Numbered from the stretch's first letter, positions 25,466-35,219 are shown. The stretch is 64,000 nucleotides of DNA from Propioniferax innocua (GCF_006716235.1 NZ_VFOR01000001.1:1357690-1421689), one strand, 5' to 3'. Program-made: numbers and translations. The notes: generated by a model from the sequence alone, not told the origin.

Positions 25466-26716
25466 ATGAAGTCAGTGGAGACACGTGTACCCGGGTTGGT
25501 TCTGGTCGATCACGAGATGCAGGTTCCACTGCGTCATGCAGATCCTGACGGTGAGCAGATCACCCTCTTCGCCCGCGAGGTCGCCCGTCACGACGGGCGC
25601 GATCTCCCCTTCCTGGTGTTCCTGCAGGGTGGCCCGGGCAACGAGGCGCCCCGACCCACCGGCGATCCGGCGTCACCGAGTTGGCTTCCCCGCGCTCTGC
25701 AGGACTTCCGCGTCCTCATGCTCGATCAACGTGGCACCGGGCAGTCGACGCCCATCGGCCCACACACCCTCGAGGGCCGCAGCGTCGAGGACGCCACCGA
25801 ATACCTGACTCACTTCCGCGCCGACGCCATCGTCAAGGACTGCGAACTCATGCGCGAGGCCCTCGGTGTGGAGAAGTGGAGCCTGCTGGGCCAATCATTC
25901 GGCGGGTTCACCTCCATCCACTACCTCTCGGTGGCGCCCGAGGGTCTGGCGTCGGCGTACATCACCGGTGGGCTGACGCCGGTCGGGCACACCGCCGATG
26001 ACATCTACCGCACCACCTTCGACATCATGCGGGAGCGCTCCGCCCGCTACTACGACCGATTTCCCGCCGACCGTGAGCGCATGCGTCGAATCATCGACCT
26101 GTGCGCAGCAGGTGAGATCCACACCCCCGCCGGCGACCGAGTGACGCCCGAGTGGTTCCGCACCATCGGTCTACGGCTCGGCGCTCTTCCCGGCGCGGAG
26201 GACATCCACTACCTCCTGCAGCGTGATCCGCGGTCGTCACAGTTCCGCCACGACCTGCGCGCCCTGCTCCCGTTCAGCGGACGCAACCCGCTGTACTACG
26301 TGCTGCACGAATCCTCGATGGCCGACGGTGTCGCGACGCAGTGGGCCGCCCACCGCGTCCAGCCCGACGACTTCACCGAAGACCTGACGCTCTTCACCGC
26401 CGAGCACGTCTACCCGTGGATGGCCGAGGTCGACTCGGAGTTGGCGCCCTATGCGGAGGTCGCCGCTGGTCTGGCGCAGCACTCCTGGCCGCAGTTGTAC
26501 TTCCCCGAGCGCCTGGCGCAGAACACCGTGCCGGTGGCTGCGTCGGTGTACACCACCGATGCGTACGTACCACTGGAGATGTCGTTGGAGACCGCGGCGA
26601 TGATCCAGGGGATCCGCCCGTGGATCACCAGTGAGTTCGAGCACAACGGGCTGCGCTCCCATGGCGGCAAAGTGCTGGATCGGCTGATCGCCCTGGCAGA
26701 CGACGAGGTCGCCTGA
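25466..26716 (+). CDS. Prolyl aminopeptidase-like alpha/beta hydrolase
   Basis: The 416-residue protein has an N-terminal HGGPG-like oxyanion segment (FLQGGPGNEAPR), DQRGTGQSTPI, the nucleophile elbow GQSFGGFTS, and the C-terminal His in EHNGLRSHGG, matching the proline iminopeptidase branch of the alpha/beta hydrolases (peptidase family S33, larger actinobacterial form). It should cleave N-terminal proline or similar residues from peptides in the cytoplasm. The ATG at 25466 is chosen over an in-frame extension that would run through the palindromic repeat. Confidence 0.9.
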   Translation: MKSVETRVPGLVLVDHEMQVPLRHADPDGEQITLFAREVARHDGRDLPFLVFLQGGPGNEAPRPTGDPASPSWLPRALQDFRVLMLDQRGTGQSTPIGPHTLEGRSVEDATEYLTHFRADAIVKDCELMREALGVEKWSLLGQSFGGFTSIHYLSVAPEGLASAYITGGLTPVGHTADDIYRTTFDIMRERSARYYDRFPADRERMRRIIDLCAAGEIHTPAGDRVTPEWFRTIGLRLGALPGAEDIHYLLQRDPRSSQFRHDLRALLPFSGRNPLYYVLHESSMADGVATQWAAHRVQPDDFTEDLTLFTAEHVYPWMAEVDSELAPYAEVAAGLAQHSWPQLYFPERLAQNTVPVAASVYTTDAYVPLEMSLETAAMIQGIRPWITSEFEHNGLRSHGGKVLDRLIALADDEVA

Positions 26717-26741
26717 CCCTTTGGGCCAGCCCGGCCTCGAC

Positions 26742-27617
26742 TCAGGCCTCCGGCCTCTCGCGGCGCAGGTGGTCGACCTCGTTCTGCAGGGAGTCGATCT
26801 TGACGTCCATCTTCTGCAGCATCTCCATCACGTCTTCCTCGCTGACGCCGCGGCGGGCCTCGTAGGCGTCCTCGAGGCTGGTGATGATGACGCCCACGAC
26901 GAAGTTCACCACCACGTAGGTGGCACAGATGACGAAGGCGATCGTGTACCACAGCCCGTAGGGCGACGCGTCACGCAGATCGTGCAGGATGTCGTTCCAT
27001 CCCTCCAGCGTGAGGAGTTCGAACAGGGTCAGCATGCCCTCGCCGATGTCTCCGAAGCGTTCGGGCACGGCGTCGGCGAACAGCAGGTAGCCCAGAACCG
27101 CGTAGATGTAGGTGCCGAGGGCGATGATGCTGCCCAGGCTGAAAGCCGGTGCGATCGCGCGTCGGATCCCCTCCATCAGCACCGCCACATCGGGCATGAT
27201 CCGCAACAGACGTGCCACGCGGAGCAATCGCACCGCACGCAACACCGTCACGTGCTGGGCCATGTGCGGAAGTCCCGCGACCACCACCACGATGGTGTCG
27301 AACACATTCCACGGGTTCGCGAGGAAGCGTCGCGGGTTGAACCCGTACGCGGTGAAACGCACCAGCAGCTCGAGCCCGAAGAACACCACGATCGGCCAGT
27401 CCAAGACCTCGAGGACCTGTAGTGCGGAAGATCCCTCCTCCAGGTAGGTCTGGGCACCGATGGTCACCGCGTTCAGCACGATCACCGAGATGACGAGGAT
27501 CTCGAACGCCCTGCTCTGACAGACTGCTATGGCCCTGCGCTGCCATGACGGCTGGGACGCGCGAAGCTCGGGAGCCACCGTGATCGATGCCGTCCACAGC
27601 TTGTCTGACCAGCCCAT
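26742..27617 (-). CDS. Single-domain voltage-gated cation channel (BacNav/CavMr type)
   Basis: The 291-residue protein has the six-segment layout of prokaryotic voltage-gated sodium/calcium channels. S1-S3 lie at about residues 36-115. The S4 sensor, with Arg every third residue, is VLRAVRLLRVARLLRIMP (125-142). S5 is about 152-180, the pore helix and filter 195-210, and S6 about 222-248. The filter is TLEGWND (203-209): position 4 is Gly instead of the Ser of NaChBac, and position 7 is Asp. A C-terminal heptad helix (about 259-286) would form the tetramer bundle. The filter sequence is discussed as a finding. Confidence 0.93.
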   Translation of the reverse strand: MGWSDKLWTASITVAPELRASQPSWQRRAIAVCQSRAFEILVISVIVLNAVTIGAQTYLEEGSSALQVLEVLDWPIVVFFGLELLVRFTAYGFNPRRFLANPWNVFDTIVVVVAGLPHMAQHVTVLRAVRLLRVARLLRIMPDVAVLMEGIRRAIAPAFSLGSIIALGTYIYAVLGYLLFADAVPERFGDIGEGMLTLFELLTLEGWNDILHDLRDASPYGLWYTIAFVICATYVVVNFVVGVIITSLEDAYEARRGVSEEDVMEMLQKMDVKIDSLQNEVDHLRRERPEA

Positions 27618-27706
27618 ACCCTGCCTTCTTCGGATCGTCCACCCATTGCCCCATCCGGTTCCCTCTGGCGGGGCGCCCGCAGGTTACTCCTTGGGCGACG
27701 CCGAAA

Positions 27707-28891
27707 TCACCCCGCCCCGTTCTCCACGCGCAGTGACGCGACCAGGTTGTCGATGAAGGCCTCACAGGCCATGAGTTGTTCCAGCGCGACTGACTCATCG
27801 GCGGTGTGCGCGTCAGCGATGTCACCGGGGCCGACGATGACGGCGTCCACACCGGACTCGGAGAACTGCCCGGCCTCGGTGGCGTAGGTGACCTTTTCAT
27901 CCGATGGAATGCCACCGAGCTCGTGGGCCATGAGCGTGGCCGGCGAGCCGGGGGCCGTGTCGAGCCCCGGCACCGACGCCAGGACCTCGAAGGTGACCGA
28001 CGCCGAGGCATCCTCGGCCTGCATCGCCTGTTCGATCTGTGATGCATGCCCGCGGATCTCATCGATGATGTCTTCCCGCGGCCCCTCCGCCGGAATGGAG
28101 CGCACGTCCACCAGCACGCGGCATTCCTCCGCGACGGTGTTGAACGCGATCCCGCCCCGCACGAGATTGGACCCACCGGTGGTGTGCGGGATGACGAACT
28201 CGTGGTCGAAGGGCCCCTCGGTGCGCCACCGATCGGCCCGCTCCCGAACCCGGGTGATGAACGAGGCCGCATGCTCCACTGCATTGACCGCTCGTGGCGA
28301 CAACGACGAATGCGCAGCGACACCCCGGAAGGTGACCTCCATGCAGTTCACCGACTTGTGCCCCCGGATGACCTCCATCATCGATGGTTCCCCGATGAAG
28401 GCGATGCGCGGCGCGATCCCGAGGTCGGCGATCTCCTTCACCAACACATCCCCACCGCGGCACCCGACCTCCTCGTCGTAGGTGAGGGTCAGATGGATGG
28501 GCTCGGACAAAGGTGTTGCGGCCATATCGGCCAACCGGTCGACGCAGATGCCGATGAAGCCCTTCATATCGGCCGACCCGCGCCCGTACAACCGGCCATC
28601 CCGGATCTCCGGGGCGAACGGCTCGGAGGCCCACTCCTGGCCCTCGACGGGCACCACATCCGAATGCCCCGACAAAACGATGCCACCCGTGGTGGCCCCG
28701 TCATACGCCGGGACGGTCACCACGAGATTGGCCTTTCCCGGATCGGTGGCGTGGGGCAGCACATGATGGACCAGCCCGAGCCGTTCGGCTTCGGCCACGA
28801 CCATGTCGATGACCGGACGGTTCGGATCACGACTCACCGTGTCCGCCTCGATCAAGCGGGTGATCCATGTCAGGGCGCGCGGAGTATCCAT
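27707..28891 (-). CDS. argE: Acetylornithine deacetylase (M20 family)
   Basis: The 394-residue metallohydrolase has the M20 zinc-site residues: SGHSDVVPVEGQEW, GRGSADMKGF, TYDEEVGCRGG (catalytic Glu), GEPSMMEVI, and a C-terminal His in DIADAHTADESV. It best resembles ArgE/DapE-type deacetylases and probably removes the acetyl group from N-acetylornithine in arginine synthesis. No other arginine gene is adjacent, so a different N-acyl amino acid is possible. It lies on the same strand as the channel gene, 89 bp upstream. Confidence 0.88.
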   Translation of the reverse strand: MDTPRALTWITRLIEADTVSRDPNRPVIDMVVAEAERLGLVHHVLPHATDPGKANLVVTVPAYDGATTGGIVLSGHSDVVPVEGQEWASEPFAPEIRDGRLYGRGSADMKGFIGICVDRLADMAATPLSEPIHLTLTYDEEVGCRGGDVLVKEIADLGIAPRIAFIGEPSMMEVIRGHKSVNCMEVTFRGVAAHSSLSPRAVNAVEHAASFITRVRERADRWRTEGPFDHEFVIPHTTGGSNLVRGGIAFNTVAEECRVLVDVRSIPAEGPREDIIDEIRGHASQIEQAMQAEDASASVTFEVLASVPGLDTAPGSPATLMAHELGGIPSDEKVTYATEAGQFSESGVDAVIVGPGDIADAHTADESVALEQLMACEAFIDNLVASLRVENGAG

Positions 28892-28960
28892 GCGGTCACA
28901 CTACAGACGCGGCCACACTGCAGACGCAGCCATGTGGCCGGTGCGATCACGGGCCGGTCG

Positions 28961-30220
28961 TCAGTAACCGCGATCACTGAACGGCCCCCGTGGCGGACGC
29001 GGGGTCACCCCGGGGATGAACATGAACGCCCAGATCGACGCGATCACCGCCAGGGAGCCGGTCACCGCCGAGGCGGCCGCCAGCGTCGCGATGGCCGTCA
29101 CCCCCGAGACCACGGCGGGAGCGAGCAGGCGGCCGAAGCCCTGCATGGCGTTCCAAGCCGCGAGATGACGGGTCCGGCCCTGCTCGGGCGATATGTCGAT
29201 GCCGAGCGTCATGACGATTCCGGCCCCGAATCCGTTGCCGAGGGCGATCGCGATGGTGCTGGCGGTGAGGATCGCCGTGGCATGCTGCTCGGCCGGGATC
29301 ATCCAGACAAGGACCGCGGTGAACACATAGGCCAGTCCCATCACCGCAAGGCAGGGCACGAGCACCGCGGCGCGTCCGAACTGATCCATCAGCGCCCCGG
29401 CCGGCAGGAACATGGCGATCTCGATCGCAGCACCCACGGCGAACACGAACGAGATCGTCGCGGCGTCGACGCCCATCGACGCACCCAACAACGGAATGAT
29501 CAGCGGACGCGCCAACCTGCCGATGGTCAACGGAACCGTGGCCAGCCCGGCCTTGACGATCAACAGCACATCGACCGGTTGGGCGTCGGCGCCTCCGACG
29601 TCGGCGCGTTGCTGTGCCTCGTCACCGGGCAGCATGCCCCAGGCGACCAGGACGGTGGCGAGCGTCATACCGACCCCGTGGACCACATAGATCCACGGCA
29701 GGCCGCCGACGGCGATCGCCGCTCCACCCACAGCCGGACCCAGGATCTGCCCGATGCGGAACATGCCGCCGAAGATCGACATGCCACGGGCCCGATGCTG
29801 TGGCGGAAGATGTGCTCCCAGATAGGACTGCCGGCCGATGATCCAGAACTGGTCGGTGAGGCCAAGCACGGTCAGCACTCCGAGGAACGCCACCTGGTGG
29901 GTTGCGCCGGAAGGCCCGGCCAAGGCATCACGCACCAGGGCGAAGGCCCCCACAGCGGTGACGATCTGGATGAGCCCGGTGGCGATGATGGCTCGCCGCG
30001 AACCGACGCGGCCCATGAGGCGACCCACCGGGATCGGGCCCAGGACACCGAGCACTCCCCCGATCAGGGTGACCGCGGCTGCTTGGGAAACCGAGAAGCC
30101 GAGCTCCAAAGCGATCAGCGGGATGATCGGCAGCATGGCCGTCATGCCCATCGACTGAACCAGGGTGGGCAGGTAGACCGGGAGGATGAGCGGGCGAAGA
30201 ACCTCGGATACCCTCAGCAC
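28961..30220 (-). CDS. MFS transporter
   Basis: The 419-residue protein has 12 hydrophobic segments with MFS motifs: the first segment around MGMTAMLPIIPLIALELGFS, loop 2-3 PVGRLMGRVGSRRAII and the second-half signature LPAGALMDQFGRAAVLV. DHA1-like exporters have this structure, but no substrate can be assigned. It starts with GTG at 30220, preceded by GAGAGGAC. The gene ends 69 bp before argE on the same strand. Confidence 0.85.
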   Translation of the reverse strand: MLRVSEVLRPLILPVYLPTLVQSMGMTAMLPIIPLIALELGFSVSQAAAVTLIGGVLGVLGPIPVGRLMGRVGSRRAIIATGLIQIVTAVGAFALVRDALAGPSGATHQVAFLGVLTVLGLTDQFWIIGRQSYLGAHLPPQHRARGMSIFGGMFRIGQILGPAVGGAAIAVGGLPWIYVVHGVGMTLATVLVAWGMLPGDEAQQRADVGGADAQPVDVLLIVKAGLATVPLTIGRLARPLIIPLLGASMGVDAATISFVFAVGAAIEIAMFLPAGALMDQFGRAAVLVPCLAVMGLAYVFTAVLVWMIPAEQHATAILTASTIAIALGNGFGAGIVMTLGIDISPEQGRTRHLAAWNAMQGFGRLLAPAVVSGVTAIATLAAASAVTGSLAVIASIWAFMFIPGVTPRPPRGPFSDRGY

Positions 30221-30320
30221 CGCCCGTCCTCTCCATCGTCATCTCGCGAAAATCACGCGTGACTCCCCATTCTCCCAGCCGGGCAAACTCGCAGGGCCGA
30301 GCTCCGTGGCGGACAGCCCC

Positions 30321-31364
30321 TCAGCGCAGCCCCCTCGCGTCAGGAGGCAGCGCGGTTGAAGGGCCACGGTTCATCATCGGGGCACGCAGGTGGGGCTTAC
30401 GCCTGGCGATGAGCCAGATCACCAGCGCCAACAGCGCCAGGACGGCGATCATCAGGAGCATGACGGGACTACCTGTCCCCATACTGCGATCCATGTCCAG
30501 GCTCTGGCCGAGGAGAATCGCCACCACCAGGGACACCAAGTTGTTGGCCACGTGGACCGCGATGGCCACTTCCAGGCCTCCTGTGACATGCACGATGAAC
30601 GCCAGGATGATGCCGAAGGAGAAGTAGTAGAGGATCAGCCACGGGTCGGAGGCGAAGTGCATGGCCGCGAACAACGCCGAACTGACGACCATGGCGATCG
30701 GAACGCTGAACCGACTGCGGCGGCATGCGGCGGTCACCACACGCATGGCGAATCCGCGAAAGGCATATTCCTCACCGGCGGCCTGAAGCGGAATGAGGAT
30801 CAGGGTGACAGCCAGATAGAGCACCGTCTCGGTGCTCGCGCGTGCCTCCCCCGCCTCGTCGGAGAGAAAAGTCGTTCCGCCCAGGTAGGCGGCGAAGAAA
30901 GCCAACAGCGGCAGGAACGAGAGCAGCAGCACCTTCCAACGGAACCGGCCCGCCACCGACGACAACGGTCTCACCCCATACAGCCATCGTTGGAGGAGCA
31001 AGGTCATCGGAATGTACAGCGCCAGGGAGAACAGGCTGACCCCCAGCAGCCCCGGCGACATGCCGACGTCGTCGAGCCCACGCTGCCCCAGCATCATCTC
31101 GATGACCACCACCGGGATCGAGAGGATGCCGCCCAGCACGAACATTCCCAAGGTGATCGACAGCAGGGAGACGAGCGTCTTCCACCACGCACGAGGCTCA
31201 CCGGCGAGCGCCCAGAAGTACGGCACTGCCCCCAGGCGATGAGCCCCTCCACGTACAGGGAGCGGCGGCGCCGAATGATGCGCGCCGGTCGGGAGCGCGC
31301 TGTCTGGTGGATTCGGTGCCGACTGATTCGGCATGGGTGGCTGCGACACGGGCTGCTGCGACAT
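30321..31364 (-). CDS. CPBP-family intramembrane glutamic protease
   Basis: The 347-residue protein has a proline-rich cytoplasmic N-terminus (about 1-60) and about eight transmembrane segments. The family motifs are intact: AAGEEYAFRG (EExxxR), SALFAAMHF (FxxxH) and IVHVTGGLEVAIAVHVANN (HxxxN). Members process prenylated proteins or peptides or confer bacteriocin immunity. The ATG at 31364 is chosen because AGGAG overlaps the alternative GTG two codons earlier. It ends the minus-strand run, 12 bp downstream of the argP-like gene. Confidence 0.9.
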   Translation of the reverse strand: MSQQPVSQPPMPNQSAPNPPDSALPTGAHHSAPPLPVRGGAHRLGAVPYFWALAGEPRAWWKTLVSLLSITLGMFVLGGILSIPVVVIEMMLGQRGLDDVGMSPGLLGVSLFSLALYIPMTLLLQRWLYGVRPLSSVAGRFRWKVLLLSFLPLLAFFAAYLGGTTFLSDEAGEARASTETVLYLAVTLILIPLQAAGEEYAFRGFAMRVVTAACRRSRFSVPIAMVVSSALFAAMHFASDPWLILYYFSFGIILAFIVHVTGGLEVAIAVHVANNLVSLVVAILLGQSLDMDRSMGTGSPVMLLMIAVLALLALVIWLIARRKPHLRAPMMNRGPSTALPPDARGLR

Positions 31365-31376
31365 GGGCACTCCTGT

Positions 31377-32282
31377 TCAGTTCATTTCCACGATATCGCC
31401 CAGCAACGCAGCATGACGGCGAACGCTCTGTTCCAGACGTGCCAGCGCCGGCGTGTCGGTGGACCACCGCTGGAAGTAAAGCTGGACGTGACTCTCCTCG
31501 ATACCCGGCACCACGGCCAGGTCGGCGTCGGTCATGGCGAAACGTGCTCCGGCGAGCTGCAGCGTGGCCACCATCCCCCACCCCAGACCATCGGCTATCG
31601 CCCGCACGAAAGCCTCCGATGAGGGGATGGTGTGGTGCGGAGGGTCGATGTGTCCGAGCACGTCACGAAAGGCCGCCAACTGCTCGTGTTGCAGGTCGTC
31701 CTTGGGCGAGAACATCACCAGGGGGCAGCGTGCAAGATCGACGCCGCCGTCAGAGGTTCCGAACTCCTCCAACAGCGTCGGGGCGATCATCGGCCGGAAC
31801 CTCATGGAGCCGAGCGGGACGATTCGACACCCGGCCACCGGTTTCGCCGAGGTGGTGATCGCCGAACTGACCTCGCCGGACTGCAGCAGGTGCCGCGAGT
31901 GGTCCTCGTCCTCCAGGTGCAGGTACAGCGAGACATCACGCCATGCATGGGCCTCGGCAAGGACCCCGGTGAACCACGTCGACACCGAGTCGGCGTTCAC
32001 CGCGATGGCGAGTTCATGCGTGTCCTCGGGGCCCTGCCCCATTTCGGCCATTGCGCTCCGATGCAGTTCAAGCACCTGCCGGGCCAGGCGCAGCATCGGT
32101 TCGCCCGACTCGGTGATGTGGATGGGAACGGTGCGATGCACCAATACCTTGCCCACCTCGCGCTCCAATGCTCGGATGCGCTGACTCACTGCGGGCGCAG
32201 TGATGTGCAGCTCCTGCGCCGCCCTTTCGAACGTTCCCGATTCGACGACCTGTGCCAGCGTTCGCAACTGCCCCACATCCAT
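31377..32282 (-). CDS. LysR-family regulator of the ArgP/LysG group
   Basis: The 301-residue protein has an N-terminal winged helix-turn-helix (ESGTFERAAQELHITAPAVSQRIRALEREVGKVLVHR) and a periplasmic-binding-like effector domain. The sequence follows ArgP/LysG/IciA proteins, which sense lysine or arginine and activate the exporter LysE/ArgO. It is divergent from a LysE-type gene with only 70 bp between start codons, the standard arrangement for this pair. Little evidence remains against the assignment. Confidence 0.92.
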   Translation of the reverse strand: MDVGQLRTLAQVVESGTFERAAQELHITAPAVSQRIRALEREVGKVLVHRTVPIHITESGEPMLRLARQVLELHRSAMAEMGQGPEDTHELAIAVNADSVSTWFTGVLAEAHAWRDVSLYLHLEDEDHSRHLLQSGEVSSAITTSAKPVAGCRIVPLGSMRFRPMIAPTLLEEFGTSDGGVDLARCPLVMFSPKDDLQHEQLAAFRDVLGHIDPPHHTIPSSEAFVRAIADGLGWGMVATLQLAGARFAMTDADLAVVPGIEESHVQLYFQRWSTDTPALARLEQSVRRHAALLGDIVEMN

Positions 32283-32352
32283 AAAAGAATCTTAGGTTTC
32301 CAAAGAAACATTCGTTGGTCTTTTCGTGCGGGGATGGTTACGTTTTCACAAC
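32283..32352. promoter_or_regulatory. ArgP/LysE divergent promoter region
   Basis: This AT-richer 70-bp spacer separates the regulator and exporter starts. On the plus strand a TTGGTC at about 32312 and GGTTAC at about 32336 give a possible promoter whose transcript would begin within about 10 bp of the exporter GTG at 32353, consistent with leaderless translation. The activator site should be inside this spacer. Confidence 0.45.
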
Positions 32353-32946
32353 GTGGAGGTTTATCTGTCGGGCATCGTCACCGGGCTGGCGATCATCATG
32401 GCCATCGGGGCCCAGAACGCATACATCCTGCGTCAGGGCATCCGACGCGAGCACATCGGCGCAATCATCGCCGTGTGCCTTGTGAGCGACGTCCTGCTCA
32501 TCAGCGCGGGCACCGCCGGCTTCGGCGTGCTCGTGGAGCGCCTGCCCTGGCTCGTCGACGTCATGAAGTGGGGTGGCATCGGCTACCTCGTCTGGTTCGC
32601 CATCACCTCATTCCGTTCAGCCGCCAAACAGGAATCGGTGAACCTCTCCGGAGACGGCAAGACGCTGCGCACCGCAGTGGTCACGACCCTGTCGCTGACG
32701 TTCCTGAACCCACAGGCCTACTTGGACACGATCGTGCTCCTCGGCGCCGTGGCCAACCAACACGGGGCCGAACGATGGGACTTCGCCGGCGGCGCCATGA
32801 CCGCCTCGGTCATCTGGTTCCTCGGCTTCGGCCTGGGCGCCCGAGCCCTCGCACGCCCACTCAACCGCGCGTCGGTCTGGCGCAGCATCGATATCGGCGT
32901 CGGTGTCATCATGCTCGCCATTGCCGGAAAACTGCTGTTCGTCTGA
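32353..32946 (+). CDS. LysE/ArgO-family amino acid exporter
   Basis: The 197-residue protein exports lysine and/or arginine out of the cell. It has six hydrophobic segments with the family start YLSGIVTGLAIIMAIGAQNAYILRQGI (GAQNxxVLRQG signature), TLSLTFLNPQAYLDTIVLLGAVA (LNP motif), and IDIGVGVIMLAIAGKLL. The GTG at 32353 gives the N-terminus MEVYLSG, which aligns with characterised members; the GTG at 32326 adds nine residues. The exporter is controlled by the adjacent ArgP-type regulator. Lysine versus arginine preference cannot be told. Confidence 0.92.
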   Translation: MEVYLSGIVTGLAIIMAIGAQNAYILRQGIRREHIGAIIAVCLVSDVLLISAGTAGFGVLVERLPWLVDVMKWGGIGYLVWFAITSFRSAAKQESVNLSGDGKTLRTAVVTTLSLTFLNPQAYLDTIVLLGAVANQHGAERWDFAGGAMTASVIWFLGFGLGARALARPLNRASVWRSIDIGVGVIMLAIAGKLLFV

Positions 32947-32952
32947 CGCGCG

Positions 32953-35160
32953 TCACCGCTCCGCGAGCGTCTGCCGCGCATACCAGGAGGCCACCTCGGC
33001 CCGGGACCGAAGTCCGAGTTTGCCCAAGATCCTGTGCACATGCCCTTCGGCCGTGCGCTGACTGATGAACAAGGTCTCGGCGATCTCCCTGTTCGACAGC
33101 CCCTCACCCAGGCACGCCAACACCTCCCGTTCACGCGGACTGAGCTCTCCCAGACCAGGCGGCATCGACGCATCGACGCCATCGACGAGAACAAGGACCT
33201 CCTGCACCGCCCGGCGGACCGGAATCGGACGCACCTGCTCGTCACGGGCCACCGGTCCGCACCGCGCATGTTCCTCCGCCACATGGGAGCCGAAGGCTGC
33301 CGGAGTCGTGCCGATGCGCTCCCAGACGCCGTCCAGCACCCGCTGCAGAGCTGCTGCCTTGGCGGCGTCGCCACGGGCCACCCGAACCCACACGAGCACC
33401 AGCGTCGACACCGCGACACAGATGCCATCAGCGAAACCGAGCTGCACCCCGATGGCACCGGCGACCGCACGTTCTGCCTCCACCAGCTCACCCCGGTGCC
33501 AGTGGGCCAAGCCTCGGATCCACAGGCCATAGGCCCGGTTCCAATGCTCCTCATGCTCTTCCGCCAACCGAATGAGCCGCTCGGTGGTCTCCAGCGACTC
33601 GGCGTGCATACCGGCGTAGGTCTGCGCCATGCCGAGCTGGAACATGGCCGACATCGCAAGCCCCTGCTCCCCCAGCTCCCGGCACATCTCGATGGCGGCC
33701 TCGTATTCGGGTACCGCCGCCGAGCAGTCGCCACCGAACATGTGCCCCAACGCTCCAACGAGCCGGTGACCGGCACGGGCGAGGGGATCTGTGGAGGGAC
33801 CGGCAGCGGCCAGGTGCTCAAGCCCCGCCTCCAGGTCACCCTGCAACATGCACACCCAGGCCGCGACCCACTCCGCATTGGCCCGACGCTCCGGCGACAA
33901 TGAGTTCGAGGCGAGCACCCGCTCGAACCACACCCGACCGTCGCTCAGGTGTCCGCCGCTGATCCAGTGGTAGAGCAACTGTGTGAGCAGATCTGCCGCC
34001 TGATCATGTTTGGCCGGTTCGGCCATCGCCCACCGCAGACCGGCCACGATGGTGCCGTGTTCCAGACGCCACGTCTCGAGCGCCTCGGCCTGCCCGGGCC
34101 CCACCCAGCCCTTCATCATCTCGCGGGTGGAGCGCAGCGTGAACGCCAACAGGTTGTCGCGGCACTGATCGGCCTCGCCATATTCCTCCAGCCGTTCAGC
34201 GCCGAAGTCACGAATGGTCATGAGCTGTCGATAACGGACACGGTCGCCATGCTCCACCTGCAGCAGCGATTTACAGACCAGCCCATCCAGCAGGTCGAGC
34301 ACTGACTCGCGGTCGAGCTCACCGAACCCACAGATGTCCTCGGCCTGACGCAGCCGGAACGACCCGTTGAACACCGACAACCGAGCCCACATCTTCTGCT
34401 CGGCCGGAGTGCACCGTTCATGGCTCCATTCGACCATCGCGCGCAGTGTCTGGTGCCGTTTGGGACGCTCGGCACCACCCTTGGTGAGCAGCCCGAAACG
34501 TTCGTGCAGACGCTCGTTCAGCTCCGAGGCCGACAACACCGACATGCGAGCAGCCGCCAGCTCCAGCGCCAACGGATGCCCGTCGAGCCTCCAACAGATC
34601 TCGGAGACGTCATCCATATTGCTGCTGGAGATCTCGAAGTTCGAGTTGTACTGCCGGACCCGGCGTCGGAACAGAACACAGGCGTCCGCATCACGAACCT
34701 CCGCCAGCGAACTCCCCTCCGGGGGCAGCCCGAGCGGCGGGAGTTCGTGGATGTGCTCCTCACCCACCTCCAAGCGCACCGTGCTGGTGGCGAGGATCGA
34801 TACCCCCGGGCACTGTTCCAGGATCGTCACGACCAGATCCACGACACCACCGAGCACGTGCTCACAGTTGTCGAGGATGATCGTCGAACACCCTTCACCC
34901 AGATGTCGCACCACACGTTCGGTGGCGGTACGTGTCGACTGTTCGGCGGCGTTCAACGTCGCCGCCACCAGAGGGGCCACACCATCGTCTGCCGTGATCC
35001 GAGAGAGATCGACCAGCGGGCAGCCCCATGAGTTCTGCAGATGCAGCGCGACCGCCGTCTTGCCCATGCCGCCCAGACCGACGATCGTCACCAGCCGATG
35101 CTGGTCCATCAGGGCCTCGATGGCGCCGATGTCAGCAGCCCTGCCCTGAAGCTCAGGCAT
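32953..35160 (-). CDS. STAND-type ATPase with C-terminal LuxR DNA-binding domain
   Basis: The 735-residue regulator has an AAA/NB-ARC-like ATPase at the N-terminus (P-loop VGLGGMGKT at 27-35; Walker B IILDNCEHV near 95), a winged-helix region and a helical TPR-like sensor region (about 370-650), and a C-terminal LuxR helix-turn-helix (LSPREREVLACLGEGLSNREIAETLFISQRTAEGHVHRIL, about 672-715). It should integrate an unknown ligand or protein signal. It is convergent with the exporter (6 bp apart); no target is evident nearby. The family is common in actinobacteria. Confidence 0.92.
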   Translation of the reverse strand: MPELQGRAADIGAIEALMDQHRLVTIVGLGGMGKTAVALHLQNSWGCPLVDLSRITADDGVAPLVAATLNAAEQSTRTATERVVRHLGEGCSTIILDNCEHVLGGVVDLVVTILEQCPGVSILATSTVRLEVGEEHIHELPPLGLPPEGSSLAEVRDADACVLFRRRVRQYNSNFEISSSNMDDVSEICWRLDGHPLALELAAARMSVLSASELNERLHERFGLLTKGGAERPKRHQTLRAMVEWSHERCTPAEQKMWARLSVFNGSFRLRQAEDICGFGELDRESVLDLLDGLVCKSLLQVEHGDRVRYRQLMTIRDFGAERLEEYGEADQCRDNLLAFTLRSTREMMKGWVGPGQAEALETWRLEHGTIVAGLRWAMAEPAKHDQAADLLTQLLYHWISGGHLSDGRVWFERVLASNSLSPERRANAEWVAAWVCMLQGDLEAGLEHLAAAGPSTDPLARAGHRLVGALGHMFGGDCSAAVPEYEAAIEMCRELGEQGLAMSAMFQLGMAQTYAGMHAESLETTERLIRLAEEHEEHWNRAYGLWIRGLAHWHRGELVEAERAVAGAIGVQLGFADGICVAVSTLVLVWVRVARGDAAKAAALQRVLDGVWERIGTTPAAFGSHVAEEHARCGPVARDEQVRPIPVRRAVQEVLVLVDGVDASMPPGLGELSPREREVLACLGEGLSNREIAETLFISQRTAEGHVHRILGKLGLRSRAEVASWYARQTLAER

Positions 35161-35219
35161 CGAGACCTCCTCGTCGTCGCGGCGGTTCCTCGATCCTAGG
35201 GCTCACCTGCAGCGCGATC

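Noticed and set aside
28046..30262. 738-codon plus-strand open frame over argE and the MFS gene
   Set aside because: It spans two well-supported minus-strand genes and encodes an Arg/His/Asp-rich sequence of no family; it is a high-GC shadow frame.
32953..35160. Pathway-specific regulator of a biosynthetic gene cluster
   Set aside because: The STAND-LuxR protein has no biosynthetic genes near it, so a cluster is not supported.
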